A stretch of DNA of 57,315 bases from a virus. The translations under genes were made by a program, and so were the position numbers. The stretch is taken from positions 1 through 57,315 of the IMG/VR virus record IMGVR_UViG_3300020175_000009, one strand, 5' to 3'. Shown here piece after piece: positions 26,669 to 36,114 of this stretch. The notes beneath the pieces were generated by a model that was not told the DNA's origin, did not search any database, and saw only the letters and a list, made by a program, of their open reading frames with translations. Positions within the stretch are counted from its first letter, which is position 1, and every line of letters starts with the position of its first letter.

Positions 26669-29212
26669 ATGGACGAAGATCTAATTGCAATGATACACGC
26701 AGCTTACCCATGGGCCAGTGAGGCTACTATGGATAGTATTGCAAGTGTTAATCCTGCCGGTTATAATCAAGCGGTACAGGCAATGCGTAAACTTGGCGTA
26801 CAATTAGATCCATTGCAAACAGAACGAGCCGCAGATAAGCTGAAAAAAGAAACAAGTAAAACTCTAAAAGCACTACAACGCGGTGAGAAAGCTGTTTCAG
26901 AAACACTTAGAACATTTGATAGAGATTTGGATCCATTAAACTCTATTATTGATATGCAAAAAATTGCAGGCGGACTTGTAGACGGGTTAGCTGAATCAAC
27001 AGCTGAGTTAGCTGGAAATGTACCGATAGTTGGAAAAAGAGTTAGCATGATCGCCGGCGCTGTCAGGGTAGGTACTGCCGCTATATTAGGTGCTACAGCA
27101 TTCTTTGCTAAAGTTTTAACTGAACAAGAAAAAAGTATGCGAGCAATGATAGATTTGGGATTATTACCTGAAGATTTGCGCATTTATGACACTATAAGAC
27201 AACAAGCTGCATTTACTGGCATGAGTTTCAGTGAACTAACTGCACAATTTGCACAATATAAAGATGTCTTAGTTAATACAGGCGGCGGCTTTGCTAGAAA
27301 TGCCAGAGAAGTTTCTCAAGTTATCGCCAATGTACAGGCTAATAGTAATGTGCTTGGTGATATGGGTTATACTACTGAACAACTGAGTGCTAGATTTTTA
27401 GAAGAGGCTGATCTATTATATAAACTTGGTCAGATTGAATCAGTTAATACATCAACACAGCGCCGCATTAATGAAAATTTGCGCACTAGTTCAGAAATGG
27501 CAACAGTAATGGCCAGCTTAACTGGAGACTCACGTGAGGCAATGCTTAATGCAAGATCAGAAGCACTAAAAGATGTAAACTTCCGTTTAGCACTTCACCA
27601 AAATGAATCATATTTGATTGATAACTTTGGCGAAGGATCAGTCGACAGAATTACTGAAGCACAGGCCATTATTGGAACTGCATTTGAAAATGCAATACCT
27701 GGTATAGGTGCTTTAGTAGCAGACTTGTTACCTAACACTGTTAGAAATATACAATATGACAAAACATCTGTCAATGACGCAAGTGAAGAACTAAAAAATG
27801 TTTTAAAATTCTTACCAGGTGATGTGCAAAGACAGTTTTTTGATATTTTTGATAGAGCGGCAGTTGGTGACATAACAGATAACGAAATCGTAGCCGCAGT
27901 GGGTACTATTGCCGCAGGATTTTCCAATGCACCTACCACCTTCTCAAATTCAGCTGATGCTGTAAAATTTAGAGAAATGCAAGCAACAGCCAGTCTTGCA
28001 TTAGATAGTATTAAAAATGCAACTGTGGAATCTATACAAGCACAGCGTAAAATGGTGGGAAGTAATTCAGAATTAGCCGATGATTCGATCGATGCAATTG
28101 ATCAAGCAAGGATTGCATTTAGAACCACTGTTGATACTATCACGCCTGGGTTTCAAACAACATCAACTGCACTTGGTGCATTTGGTGGAACAGTTGATTC
28201 ATTAGGCCGAGTTATCTCATATGTATTTCCACAGATGGCAAGTTATGAGGAACAGCTTCGACGACAACAAGCGCGATATGAACAGGATGAAGAGGAAGAA
28301 AATAATCGTAATGAATTTTACTCAAATCCAAATGCATATCAATCATATATGCCAGGATACCAAAACCCAGGTAGTCCTGATACACAGGGACTTACACCTG
28401 AAATGTGGGATTACGCTAACCCAAATAGAGTAGCGCCTCCTCCTCCATCTGCTGATGAGCTGTTATATCAAGATTTACAAAGAAGACAAAATAATGGGAT
28501 GGAATTAACTGATAATGAATCTGCCACATTGTCTAGATTACAACAAGAAAGACAAGCCGGTCAAGTAGCGGCAGCAACCAATGTTGATCTTTCAGACGTA
28601 ACTACTAATTCAGCTATGAATCCATTGTTTAGTTTGGATGGAGCGAGTAGAATGACACAGGATACTGCTCCTGCACAAATGCAAGAAACACTGAGTGGTC
28701 CATATGCTGAGTTACAACGGATATTTGGCGCACCAGTTACAATTAATGATGCTATTGCCAAGTCGGGCACCACTAGAGAAACTAAAACCCCAGGTAGTCA
28801 GCACTTTCACGGAAGGGCATTAGATTTAAGTATACGGGGAATGAACGATGCTGAAAAAATGCGTCTTTTCAACAGTGCTATGGAAGCAGGATTTACAAGT
28901 TTTGGATTTGGTCAAAACATTATGCATGTTGATACTAGAGCTGGCGCATCTTCATGGACATACGGCGGACTAAGCACATTCGGCGGAGTATCAACTGATA
29001 TTTTGAAATCAAGAGTGGCTGGCGGATCATATACTCCAGTACAGCCTAGACCGCAAGCACCAGTAACTACAACAGCACCATCCAATGATGCAGAAATACA
29101 AGCAGAATTGGAACGAATTGAAAACGCAGCGGCTGCAGAAGCAGACGCAATAAGAAGAACCAGAGAAGCTCTAGAAAGCGATGGAGCTGCTAACGGTGGC
29201 GGAGGCAAATAA
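26669..29212 (+). CDS. Tape-measure-like tail protein with peptidase M15 domain
   Basis: This 847-aa protein resembles the next gene product over its central helical part, with the shared outline FAKVLTEQEKSMRAMIDLG versus IEQFAEAQQKMIDAGA. Residues about 40-150 are helical, with a hydrophobic stretch (VRVGTAAILGATAFFAKVL). A disordered, Q/P-rich link at about 530-640 follows. Residues about 680-770 form a zinc peptidase M15 domain: GSQHFHGRALDLSI with the H-x6-D pattern, and NIMHVDTR with the third ligand. M15 enzymes cut peptide cross-links of the cell wall. The last 50 residues are an EIQAELERIENAAAAEADAI helix. A tape measure with a wall hydrolase is well known in other tailed phages. The stop overlaps the next ATG. 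Confidence 0.78.
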   Translation: MDEDLIAMIHAAYPWASEATMDSIASVNPAGYNQAVQAMRKLGVQLDPLQTERAADKLKKETSKTLKALQRGEKAVSETLRTFDRDLDPLNSIIDMQKIAGGLVDGLAESTAELAGNVPIVGKRVSMIAGAVRVGTAAILGATAFFAKVLTEQEKSMRAMIDLGLLPEDLRIYDTIRQQAAFTGMSFSELTAQFAQYKDVLVNTGGGFARNAREVSQVIANVQANSNVLGDMGYTTEQLSARFLEEADLLYKLGQIESVNTSTQRRINENLRTSSEMATVMASLTGDSREAMLNARSEALKDVNFRLALHQNESYLIDNFGEGSVDRITEAQAIIGTAFENAIPGIGALVADLLPNTVRNIQYDKTSVNDASEELKNVLKFLPGDVQRQFFDIFDRAAVGDITDNEIVAAVGTIAAGFSNAPTTFSNSADAVKFREMQATASLALDSIKNATVESIQAQRKMVGSNSELADDSIDAIDQARIAFRTTVDTITPGFQTTSTALGAFGGTVDSLGRVISYVFPQMASYEEQLRRQQARYEQDEEEENNRNEFYSNPNAYQSYMPGYQNPGSPDTQGLTPEMWDYANPNRVAPPPPSADELLYQDLQRRQNNGMELTDNESATLSRLQQERQAGQVAAATNVDLSDVTTNSAMNPLFSLDGASRMTQDTAPAQMQETLSGPYAELQRIFGAPVTINDAIAKSGTTRETKTPGSQHFHGRALDLSIRGMNDAEKMRLFNSAMEAGFTSFGFGQNIMHVDTRAGASSWTYGGLSTFGGVSTDILKSRVAGGSYTPVQPRPQAPVTTTAPSNDAEIQAELERIENAAAAEADAIRRTREALESDGAANGGGGK

Positions 29213-31527
29213 TGGCAGAGAAAACATATAATATAAAATTACCCAATGGTGAGACTGTTGCAATACCAGCTTGGGCTACTGAATCGACATTGCGAGAAGT
29301 TAAACAAAAATTTGTAACTGTTTTAGGAAACGAAGAAAAGTTAATACAACTTCTAACTAAAGTCGACATCAGCGCAGATGATATTTCTGAATCAGTTGAA
29401 GAAGCTGCTGACGCAATGGGCGATGTTGCTGGATCAGTTGACTCTAAAACTGGCGCAGGTAGCAAAGTAGCTAAAAGTATATCCAGTGCATCTGGGGAGT
29501 TATTGTCAAGATTGGGAGACACTGACAAGCCACTTACATCAATGTTAGATATGGTTGGAGATATGACAGGTGCCATGGCAGATGGTGCAAGAAGTATGGC
29601 TAGCGGATCCAATAAACTTGGAAAAGTTGGAGAAATTTTTGGTGACTTTGTGCCAGGATTGGAAGCTGTTGGTGCCGCGGGCATGGCAGTGTTGGGATTT
29701 AATGCGGCTAAGATTGAACAGTTTGCAGAGGCACAGCAGAAAATGATTGATGCAGGCGCAATTGCGTTTGATGATGCAGGTACCTTTAATGAGTTATATA
29801 AACGAACAGCAGATGTGGGTATCAGCTATACTACATTTGTGGACACGATTGGAAATTTTGGATCTTCTATGATTGCACTAACTGGTGACATTAGTTCTGG
29901 TAGTGACAAGTTTTTATCCATGTTTACTGATATTGCTGATACAGCAGATCAGTTTGGAGATTTTGGTCTAAGTAACAATGAAATGATCACTGCCCTCGCT
30001 GAACAGGTTGAAATTATGCGTTTAACTGGTATTGTTAATCGAGACACACAAGATCAACAAACAGCAGTTAAAAATAGTTTTAATAACTTAATGCTGGAAC
30101 AAAGTGCATTTGCGTCACTAACTGGTATGAATCGTGCAGAGCTGTTGTCAGGTAGAAATGAAATATTATCACAAAGTAAAATGGCAGCTGCACTCAAGAG
30201 ATTAAATGAGCTTGGTTTGACTGGTCAAGTTGATATTAGTGAAGCACTAGCTACGCAATTTACTCTATTGAAACCGCATTTAGATGCAGCTGGTGTTGAA
30301 ACTGGAAGTGAACTACAGAGTGCAATTGCTGAGGAACTGTTTGTAACCAAAGATAATATTGGTGAATTTGATATTAGAAGAAGATTGCCAGCTGGTACTA
30401 TTACTTCAATCGAAAATACTATGCCTGGATTATTAGACAAAATTAATCAAGCATACCGAACTGGTGAAATTGAAAACCAAGCAAACTTCTTGGTAACAGA
30501 ATTTGTCAACATGAATACTGAAGTAGTTGCAGCAGCAACAAGTGTTGGTAGTTCAGCAATTACAGAAATACAAGCATTGCAAGCTGCAAGTGTACTGATG
30601 CAATCTAGTTTGTCTAATATTGCAACTATGACACAGGCAGAAATACAAGCAGAAATTGACAAAACAGCAGAAAATCTTGCAAATGCTGGCACAAGTACAG
30701 TGGCTATGAATACATTAGCTGTTGGTGTCAGAAACTTACAAGATGCATTTACTGTTGATTTAGATACAGCTAGTACTAAAGTTCTTGCACTTAGTGAAAC
30801 ATTTGCCGGCGCCGCACAAGACATTAATAAGTTTTTCGATCAATTGGGAGTAATGGACGTGGTTAGTGCTGAAAATATTGCTCAACGAATAGAAGCGGGA
30901 GAAAATATTACCGAAGACGAACAATTACAACTGTATTACTTTTTAGCAGATCAAAAGAACCAAGAGTTAGTTCAAGATGGCGGATTTTGGGCAGCACTTG
31001 GATATTTTAATAAAGGTGTAAACATGTTAGCAAAACCATTAGATCATATGATGCCACTAAGTGTAACTGGCGGAGACGAGAGCAATTGGTTTACTGGCGC
31101 CGCGGGAAATGAGGATTTGTTGAGAGAATTTCATGCACAGCGAGGCGGCGCACCAACTGGCAATAGGCGTGCAGGCGGCCAAGTGTCCGCTGGGCAAAAA
31201 TATTTAACTGGTGAGGCAGGACCAGAATATTTTGTACCTTCGCAAAATGGAACCATATTAAGTAATAACGCAATTGGTGGACAGGCATCAAGTGACGGGT
31301 TTAGTGTTAATGCAAATGTTAAACTAAATCAAAATATTATGTCTCCTCAAGTACAAGTTAATCAACAAGCAATGCAAAGCAACAATAGCGGAAGACTTGC
31401 AGAATTAAAAAGTATTCGACAGGCACGTGAAAGTAGTGTACAATACTTGCAAGAGTTAGAGTCTGTAGTAAAGCAGATGACAATGGCAAATCGACGACGT
31501 CGTAACCATCAGAGTGCAGATGTATAA
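29212..31527 (+). CDS. Tape measure-like tail protein
   Basis: This 771-aa protein carries a classic tape-measure C-terminal signature at about residues 650-685: RAGGQVSAGQKYLTGEAGPE, then YFVPSQNGTI. Most of the rest is helical, with Ala/Gly-rich membrane-like stretches at about 140-165 (VPGLEAVGAAGMAVLGF), usual for proteins that line the tail tube and enter the host membrane. It is paralogous to the preceding protein. T4 gp29 has 590 aa. The ATG overlaps the previous stop (AATGGC), so the two are made together. Expected role: set tail length and, after contraction, assist DNA passage. The signature is strong; which of the two paralogues sets the length is unknown. Confidence 0.78.
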   Translation: MAEKTYNIKLPNGETVAIPAWATESTLREVKQKFVTVLGNEEKLIQLLTKVDISADDISESVEEAADAMGDVAGSVDSKTGAGSKVAKSISSASGELLSRLGDTDKPLTSMLDMVGDMTGAMADGARSMASGSNKLGKVGEIFGDFVPGLEAVGAAGMAVLGFNAAKIEQFAEAQQKMIDAGAIAFDDAGTFNELYKRTADVGISYTTFVDTIGNFGSSMIALTGDISSGSDKFLSMFTDIADTADQFGDFGLSNNEMITALAEQVEIMRLTGIVNRDTQDQQTAVKNSFNNLMLEQSAFASLTGMNRAELLSGRNEILSQSKMAAALKRLNELGLTGQVDISEALATQFTLLKPHLDAAGVETGSELQSAIAEELFVTKDNIGEFDIRRRLPAGTITSIENTMPGLLDKINQAYRTGEIENQANFLVTEFVNMNTEVVAAATSVGSSAITEIQALQAASVLMQSSLSNIATMTQAEIQAEIDKTAENLANAGTSTVAMNTLAVGVRNLQDAFTVDLDTASTKVLALSETFAGAAQDINKFFDQLGVMDVVSAENIAQRIEAGENITEDEQLQLYYFLADQKNQELVQDGGFWAALGYFNKGVNMLAKPLDHMMPLSVTGGDESNWFTGAAGNEDLLREFHAQRGGAPTGNRRAGGQVSAGQKYLTGEAGPEYFVPSQNGTILSNNAIGGQASSDGFSVNANVKLNQNIMSPQVQVNQQAMQSNNSGRLAELKSIRQARESSVQYLQELESVVKQMTMANRRRRNHQSADV

Positions 31528-31531
31528 ATAC
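31523..31531 (+). promoter_or_regulatory. Late promoter TATAAATAC before the portal gene
   Basis: TATAAATAC overlaps the stop codon region of the tape-measure gene and lies 26 bases before the portal ATG. It contains the exact T4 late element TATAAATA. Confidence 0.72.
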
Positions 31532-31556
31532 ATATAGACAGAGGTATATTAATCAA

Positions 31557-33209
31557 ATGGCAGGTTGGAAGAAACATTTTACGAGGTACGACGGTGCAAC
31601 CGGTGGCTCAAAAACAGCAACATCACGTTGGCAAAGTTGGCTACCGGAAGTATATTCCGGACAACCAAATCGTGTTGAGCGTTATGTCCAGTATGATCAA
31701 ATGGATCAAGACAGTGAAATCAATGCTGCGCTGGATACTATTGCTGAATTTAGCACACAGACTGACTCAAATAATCAATTACCATTTAAGGTACATTTTA
31801 AAGATGAAGCGACTGAAAGTGAAGTAAATGCACTAGAGACTGCATTAAGTCAGTGGTGTAACATCAATGACTGGGAGCGTAGAGCATTTGGTATGTTCCG
31901 TTCAGCAATCAAATATGGTGATCAATTTTTTATTAGAGATGATGAAACTTATGTTCTAAACTGGGTTAATCCATCAGATGTTGTCAAGGCAGTGGTTAAC
32001 GAATCAACTGGTAAAGAAATTGATCAGTACATTGTAAAAAATATCCAACTTAATCTCGCAGACAAAGTTTTGGTTGATACTAGAAAAACAGATAATTCAA
32101 CAACAACACCGTTTATGCCAAACAGCAGAGGCGGCGGACAGCCGCAAGCATACCAAGGTATGGCAAACACACAAGAATTTGCGGTTGATGCAAAGCATAT
32201 GATCCATGTTAGCTTAACTGATGGCATGAATTTAGGATGGCCCTTCGGCAACAGTATACTTGACAGTGTTTTCAAAGTTTATAAACAAAAAGAATTGCTG
32301 GAAGATAGTATTATTATCTACCGCGTACAACGTGCGCCAGAACGTAGAGTATTTTATATTGATGTTGGTAACATGCCAGCACACAAAGCTATGGCTTTTG
32401 TTGAACGTACTAAAAATGAAGTACACCAAACTCGCATTCCAAACAAGTCCGGCGGTGGCACCAACGTAATGGATGCGGCATATAACCCATTATCAATCAT
32501 GGAAGATTATTTCTTCGCTCAAACAGCAGAGGGACGTGGTAGTAAAGTTGAAGTGTTACCAGGGGGTGACAATTTGGGTGAAATTGATGACTTGAAATAT
32601 TTCAACAATAAACTAATGCGTGGACTGAGAATTCCATCAAGTTATTTGCCCACAGGTGCAGATGATGGAACAATGACATATAATGATGGCCGAGTTGGCA
32701 CAGCATTAATTCAAGAATACAGGTTTGCAAAATATTGTGAACGTATTCAAAATATCCTACAACCATACTTGGATAAAGAATTTAAAATGTTCCTAAAGCA
32801 TCGTGGTATTGAAGTGCCTAGTAGCCTTTTTGATCTTAAATTTGTCGAATCACAGAGCTTCAGTCAATATCGTGATATTGAAATTGAATCACAACGAGCT
32901 CAATTATTTGGACAAGTTGAAGGTGTAGACTATATGAGTAGGCGCTTCATTATGAAGAAATACTTGGGATTAACTGAAGACGAACTAAGAGAAAATGAAC
33001 AAATGTGGAAAGAAGAGAATACTGAAAAAAGTGATTCAGGATTTGATGCGGCTAGTGAACTAGGTGGTTTAGGTGTTAGATCTGGAGACGTTGAAGGATT
33101 TGAACCCACTGATGTTGACGCTGAAGAAGCTGGTGGAGATGATATGTCAGACATGGATAGCCCAGTTGGAAGTGGAACAGAAACAGGAGACGAAGCAAAT
33201 GAGATTTAA
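31557..33209 (+). CDS. 20: Portal vertex protein gp20
   Basis: This 550-aa protein is the T4-type portal, the dodecamer through which DNA enters and leaves the head. Typical segments are QDSEINAALDTIAEFST (about residues 52-68), GDQFFIRDDETYVLNWVNPSDV (about 121-142, here split), YRVQRAPERRVFYIDVGNMP (about 257-276), and LRIPSSYLP with DGTMTYNDGRVGTALIQEYRF in the 355-385 range. T4 gp20 is 524 aa. The C-terminus is acidic (EAGGDDMSDMDSPVGSGTE). It begins the head gene block and overlaps the next small gene by eleven bases. Confidence 0.95.
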   Translation: MAGWKKHFTRYDGATGGSKTATSRWQSWLPEVYSGQPNRVERYVQYDQMDQDSEINAALDTIAEFSTQTDSNNQLPFKVHFKDEATESEVNALETALSQWCNINDWERRAFGMFRSAIKYGDQFFIRDDETYVLNWVNPSDVVKAVVNESTGKEIDQYIVKNIQLNLADKVLVDTRKTDNSTTTPFMPNSRGGGQPQAYQGMANTQEFAVDAKHMIHVSLTDGMNLGWPFGNSILDSVFKVYKQKELLEDSIIIYRVQRAPERRVFYIDVGNMPAHKAMAFVERTKNEVHQTRIPNKSGGGTNVMDAAYNPLSIMEDYFFAQTAEGRGSKVEVLPGGDNLGEIDDLKYFNNKLMRGLRIPSSYLPTGADDGTMTYNDGRVGTALIQEYRFAKYCERIQNILQPYLDKEFKMFLKHRGIEVPSSLFDLKFVESQSFSQYRDIEIESQRAQLFGQVEGVDYMSRRFIMKKYLGLTEDELRENEQMWKEENTEKSDSGFDAASELGGLGVRSGDVEGFEPTDVDAEEAGGDDMSDMDSPVGSGTETGDEANEI

Positions 33210-33393
33210 TGAACTTGCACAAGATGCAACACAGGACAATTATGGTACTTGGGAGTTAGATGATACTCGCCGCCCCAAGCTAACACTTCGTCATTTAAAT
33301 AAAATGCGCAAAAAACGTGAAATGTCTAAAATGGAACATTCGGACATGGTCAATAGTTTTAAGGACATATATGCTAGACCGTCTGGTGAATAA
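33199..33393 (+). CDS. Small protein at the gp67 position
   Basis: This 64-aa frame starts with an ATG inside the end of gp20 (33199) and ends at 33393. It reads MRFNELAQDATQDNYGTWEL, then a basic part (RRPKLTLRHLNKMRKKREMSKM). In T4, small core protein genes 67 and 68 lie between gp20 and gp21, and this gene stands in that slot, but it is basic while gp67 is very acidic. I think it is real because of the tight overlap and the marine T4-like pattern of a small protein with LTLRHLNKMRKKRE here. Role unknown; a head or portal-associated function is likely. Confidence 0.72.
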   Translation: MRFNELAQDATQDNYGTWELDDTRRPKLTLRHLNKMRKKREMSKMEHSDMVNSFKDIYARPSGE

Positions 33394-33434
33394 CTGCTTA
33401 TAAAACTATATTTTAAATTTTTTTAAACCAAAAG

Positions 33435-33450
33435 TGCGATTCTATTCGCA
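33435..33450 (+). other. Short hairpin in the spacer after the gp67-position gene
   Basis: TGCGA at 33435-33439 pairs with TCGCA at 33446-33450 in a 124-base AT-rich spacer (33394-33517). The spacer otherwise holds only an ATTTTAAATTTTTTTAAA tract and a weak late-promoter-like TTAAATAC. Confidence 0.35.
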
Positions 33451-33477
33451 TTATGTACTAGTCGCAACCAATGTGCC

Positions 33478-33485
33478 TTAAATAC
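33478..33485 (+). promoter_or_regulatory. Weak late promoter-like TTAAATAC
   Basis: TTAAATAC lies 33 bases before the ATG at 33518, the usual distance for the stronger elements, but differs from ATAAATAC at the first position. Confidence 0.35.
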
Positions 33486-33517
33486 AATTGTTATAACCTA
33501 TCATGAAGGAGATTATT

Positions 33518-34360
33518 ATGAGTGCTCAAGATCGTTATACTAAAATTATTGAGAGCCTAGTGAATGGCGAAGAAGCAACAGCTTCTGAACTACTACACGA
33601 AGCTTTTGTAGAACGTGCTCGTGAGATCTGGTCAGATCTTGTAGAGCAAGACGATATCGTAGAAGACGATATCTCAGAAGAAGAACTAGAAGAAGCTATC
33701 GGCGACGAAGAAGCCGGTGACTTTATTGACGACATCGAAACTGATGAAGAAGAAATTGAAGCAGAAGAAGCGTTCGGCGAAGCTGACGAAGAAGAAGCTG
33801 AAATGGAACTTGCAACAGGCGACGACATGGACATGGAACCAGAAATGGGCGACATGGAAGGCGGCGATGATGGCGTTGAAGCAGAACTAGCAAACGTAGA
33901 AGATGCGCTTGCAGCTCTAAAAGCAGAATTTGCTAAAATCATGGGCGACGACGAAGCTGAAGGCGATGACATGGAACCAGAAATGGGTGACATGGACATG
34001 GACATGGATGACGAAGAAGAAGAGACTGAAGAGTCATTTGCTTTTGAATCAGACGAGTCAGATGAAGAGCTAGATGAAGAAGTTGAAGAAGCAGCTGACC
34101 TACAAAAGGTTGGTAAAGAAAATGCTATCCACCCAAAAGAAATGCCAGCAGGCGATGACGGTAAATCATCACCAACAGCAGGTAAAAATGACATGGGCGG
34201 CGAAACTATTAAAACTGGTGCAAAAGCATCAGCTGGTTCAGCAAAAGGCCTATCAGATGCAAAAGCAAAAGATATGGGCGTGACACATCCAGGCGACGGC
34301 GCAAAGCTATCACCTGAAACACGTGGCCACGGTGCTGAGAAAAAAGGTAGCGCCGAGTAA
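33518..34360 (+). CDS. Highly acidic prohead core protein (gp67/gp68-like)
   Basis: This 280-aa protein is extremely acidic: residues about 45-200 are mainly E and D with repeats such as MEPEMGDMEGGDD and MDMDMDDEEEE. The last 70 residues are Lys/Gly-rich (KETMPAGDDGK-type, GAKASAGSAKGLSDAK). T4 has small acidic core proteins gp67 and gp68 between gp20 and gp21 that fill the scaffold and are cut by gp21. This protein has the right place and charge but is longer. I start at the ATG at 33518 because GAAGGAG lies eight bases before; an in-frame ATG at 33503 overlaps that site. Its stop overlaps the gp21 start. Confidence 0.75.
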   Translation: MSAQDRYTKIIESLVNGEEATASELLHEAFVERAREIWSDLVEQDDIVEDDISEEELEEAIGDEEAGDFIDDIETDEEEIEAEEAFGEADEEEAEMELATGDDMDMEPEMGDMEGGDDGVEAELANVEDALAALKAEFAKIMGDDEAEGDDMEPEMGDMDMDMDDEEEETEESFAFESDESDEELDEEVEEAADLQKVGKENAIHPKEMPAGDDGKSSPTAGKNDMGGETIKTGAKASAGSAKGLSDAKAKDMGVTHPGDGAKLSPETRGHGAEKKGSAE

Positions 34361-35004
34361 TGAATAACTTTACACTAAAAGAAAACTTATCATTTGATCA
34401 AGCTCAAATTGTAACCGAAGCCAAAGATGACGGCAAGGGCGGCAAGAGCTTGTATATGGAAGGTATCTTTGTGCAAGGTAATAAAGAAAACCAAAATAAA
34501 AGACGATACCCAGTTGATCAAATCGCAAATGCAGTTAATGCAATTCAAGAAAAGATCAGCAGTGGGTTTAGTGTATTAGGTGAAGCCGACCATCCAGATG
34601 ACTTACAAGTTAATTTGGATCGTGTAAGCCACATGATTGAAAAAATGTGGATGAACGGTGCAGACGGTTATGGTCGTCTAAAATTATTGCCAACTCCGAT
34701 GGGAAATATTTGTAAAACCCTACTGGAGAATGGCGTAAAACTTGGTGTATCAAGTCGCGGAAGTGGTAATGTTAATGACAGTGGAGTAGTTTCAGAATTT
34801 GAAATTCAAACTGTTGATATCGTTGCTAACCCAAGTGCTCCGGATGCTTATCCGGACCCACTTTATGAAGCGATTATGAATGGTAAACGTGGCAATATCC
34901 TTATGGACGTTGCAGGCGCTGCTACTCATGATGGTGCAGCTCAAAAGTATCTCCAGGAAGAGATGCTAAAATTTATTAATAACCTAGATATTAGGAGAAG
35001 ATAA
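34360..35004 (+). CDS. 21: Prohead core protease gp21
   Basis: This 214-aa protein is the T4-type prohead protease, which digests the scaffold and trims the capsid proteins before packaging. The catalytic histidine is in GEADHPDD (about residue 77) and the catalytic serine in LGVSSRGSG (about 130), as in T4 gp21. A conserved RRYPVDQIANAV lies at about 48-60 and IQTVDIVANPSAPDA at about 150. T4 gp21 is 212 aa. The gene overlaps the acidic core gene at its start and the scaffold gene at its end, so the three are made together. Confidence 0.94.
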   Translation: MNNFTLKENLSFDQAQIVTEAKDDGKGGKSLYMEGIFVQGNKENQNKRRYPVDQIANAVNAIQEKISSGFSVLGEADHPDDLQVNLDRVSHMIEKMWMNGADGYGRLKLLPTPMGNICKTLLENGVKLGVSSRGSGNVNDSGVVSEFEIQTVDIVANPSAPDAYPDPLYEAIMNGKRGNILMDVAGAATHDGAAQKYLQEEMLKFINNLDIRRR

Positions 35005-36098
35005 TGGCAAATGCAATTGAACAACTCCTAAGTTCAGAAGTACTTTCAGAAGAAGTGCGCTCAACACTAAGTGAGGCATTTGATGCTAAACTTAACGAAG
35101 CTCGTGAAGAAATCACAGTTGAACTACGTGAAGAGTTTGCACAGAGATATGAAACTGACAAAACACAGATGGTGGAAGCACTAGATGCAATGATGTCAGA
35201 TACAATCAAAAGTGAGTTAGTGGAATTTGCAGCAGACAAACGTGCAGCAGTTGAAGCGCAAGTAGAATACAAGCGCAAAATTGCTGAGCATGCAGCATTG
35301 CTTGACGGCTTTGTAATGGAAACTCTTAAAAAAGAGATTGCAGAACTACGTCAAGACCGCAAACTACAAGAAGGCAACTTCGAGAAGCTAGAGGACTTCG
35401 TGATGGAGCAACTAACTTCAGAACTTAATGAATTTCACCAAGACAAACAGGCTCTAATTGAAGAGAAAGTTCGTCTAGTGAAAGAAGGCAAGGAAATGAT
35501 TGCAACTACGAAAGAGAAGTTTATTTCTAAAGCAAGTGAAAAACTAGCAGGTATTGTTGAATCAACACTTACTAGTGAACTAAGTGTGCTTAAAGAAGAT
35601 ATTCAGTCAGCAAAAGAAAATATGTTTGGTCGTAAGATCTTTGAAACATTCGCTGCTGAGTTTATGAGCTCACATCTTTCAGAAGGAACAACAATTTCCA
35701 AGTTGAATGCAGAAATTACATCAATGAAATCAGCGTTAGCTGAATCAGAGAAAACAATTTCAGAAAAGGAAGCATTAATTGAAACGGCAACTAAAAGCGC
35801 AAAGCGCATTCAAGAGTCGAACACACGCAAGGAAACACTTGCAACTTTAATGTCACCTTTATCAAAAGACAAACGTGAACTAATGTCAAACTTACTAGAG
35901 TCAGTAGCAACTAACAAGTTACAAGCTGCCTTTAATAAGTATCTGCCAACAGTTTTAAACGAAAGCAGTGCAACAACAAAATCACGTACATTAACAGAAT
36001 CTCAGAAGACTGAGATCACAGGTAATAAGGCCAGCACACAGACATCTGAAAGCGAAGCCGAAATTATAAACCTTAAAAAACTAGCTGGTATCAAATAA
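35004..36098 (+). CDS. 22: Prohead scaffold protein gp22
   Basis: This 364-aa protein is the major core scaffold around which gp23 assembles. It is almost wholly helical and charged, with long coiled-coil heptads (residues about 20-280). The last 90 residues resemble known gp22 ends: DKRELMSNLLESVATNKLQ, then FNKYLPTVLNES. T4 gp22 is 269 aa. It lies between gp21 and gp23 in canonical order and begins behind TAGGAGAAG. Confidence 0.88.
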   Translation: MANAIEQLLSSEVLSEEVRSTLSEAFDAKLNEAREEITVELREEFAQRYETDKTQMVEALDAMMSDTIKSELVEFAADKRAAVEAQVEYKRKIAEHAALLDGFVMETLKKEIAELRQDRKLQEGNFEKLEDFVMEQLTSELNEFHQDKQALIEEKVRLVKEGKEMIATTKEKFISKASEKLAGIVESTLTSELSVLKEDIQSAKENMFGRKIFETFAAEFMSSHLSEGTTISKLNAEITSMKSALAESEKTISEKEALIETATKSAKRIQESNTRKETLATLMSPLSKDKRELMSNLLESVATNKLQAAFNKYLPTVLNESSATTKSRTLTESQKTEITGNKASTQTSESEAEIINLKKLAGIK

Positions 36099-36114
36099 TA
36101 AGGAGAATACCAAA

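Noticed and set aside
33535-34194. A 219-codon frame rich in Ser on the minus strand
   Set aside because: It is the antisense of the Glu/Asp-rich core protein, where GAA/GAC codons read backwards give Ser and Val; no ribosome site.
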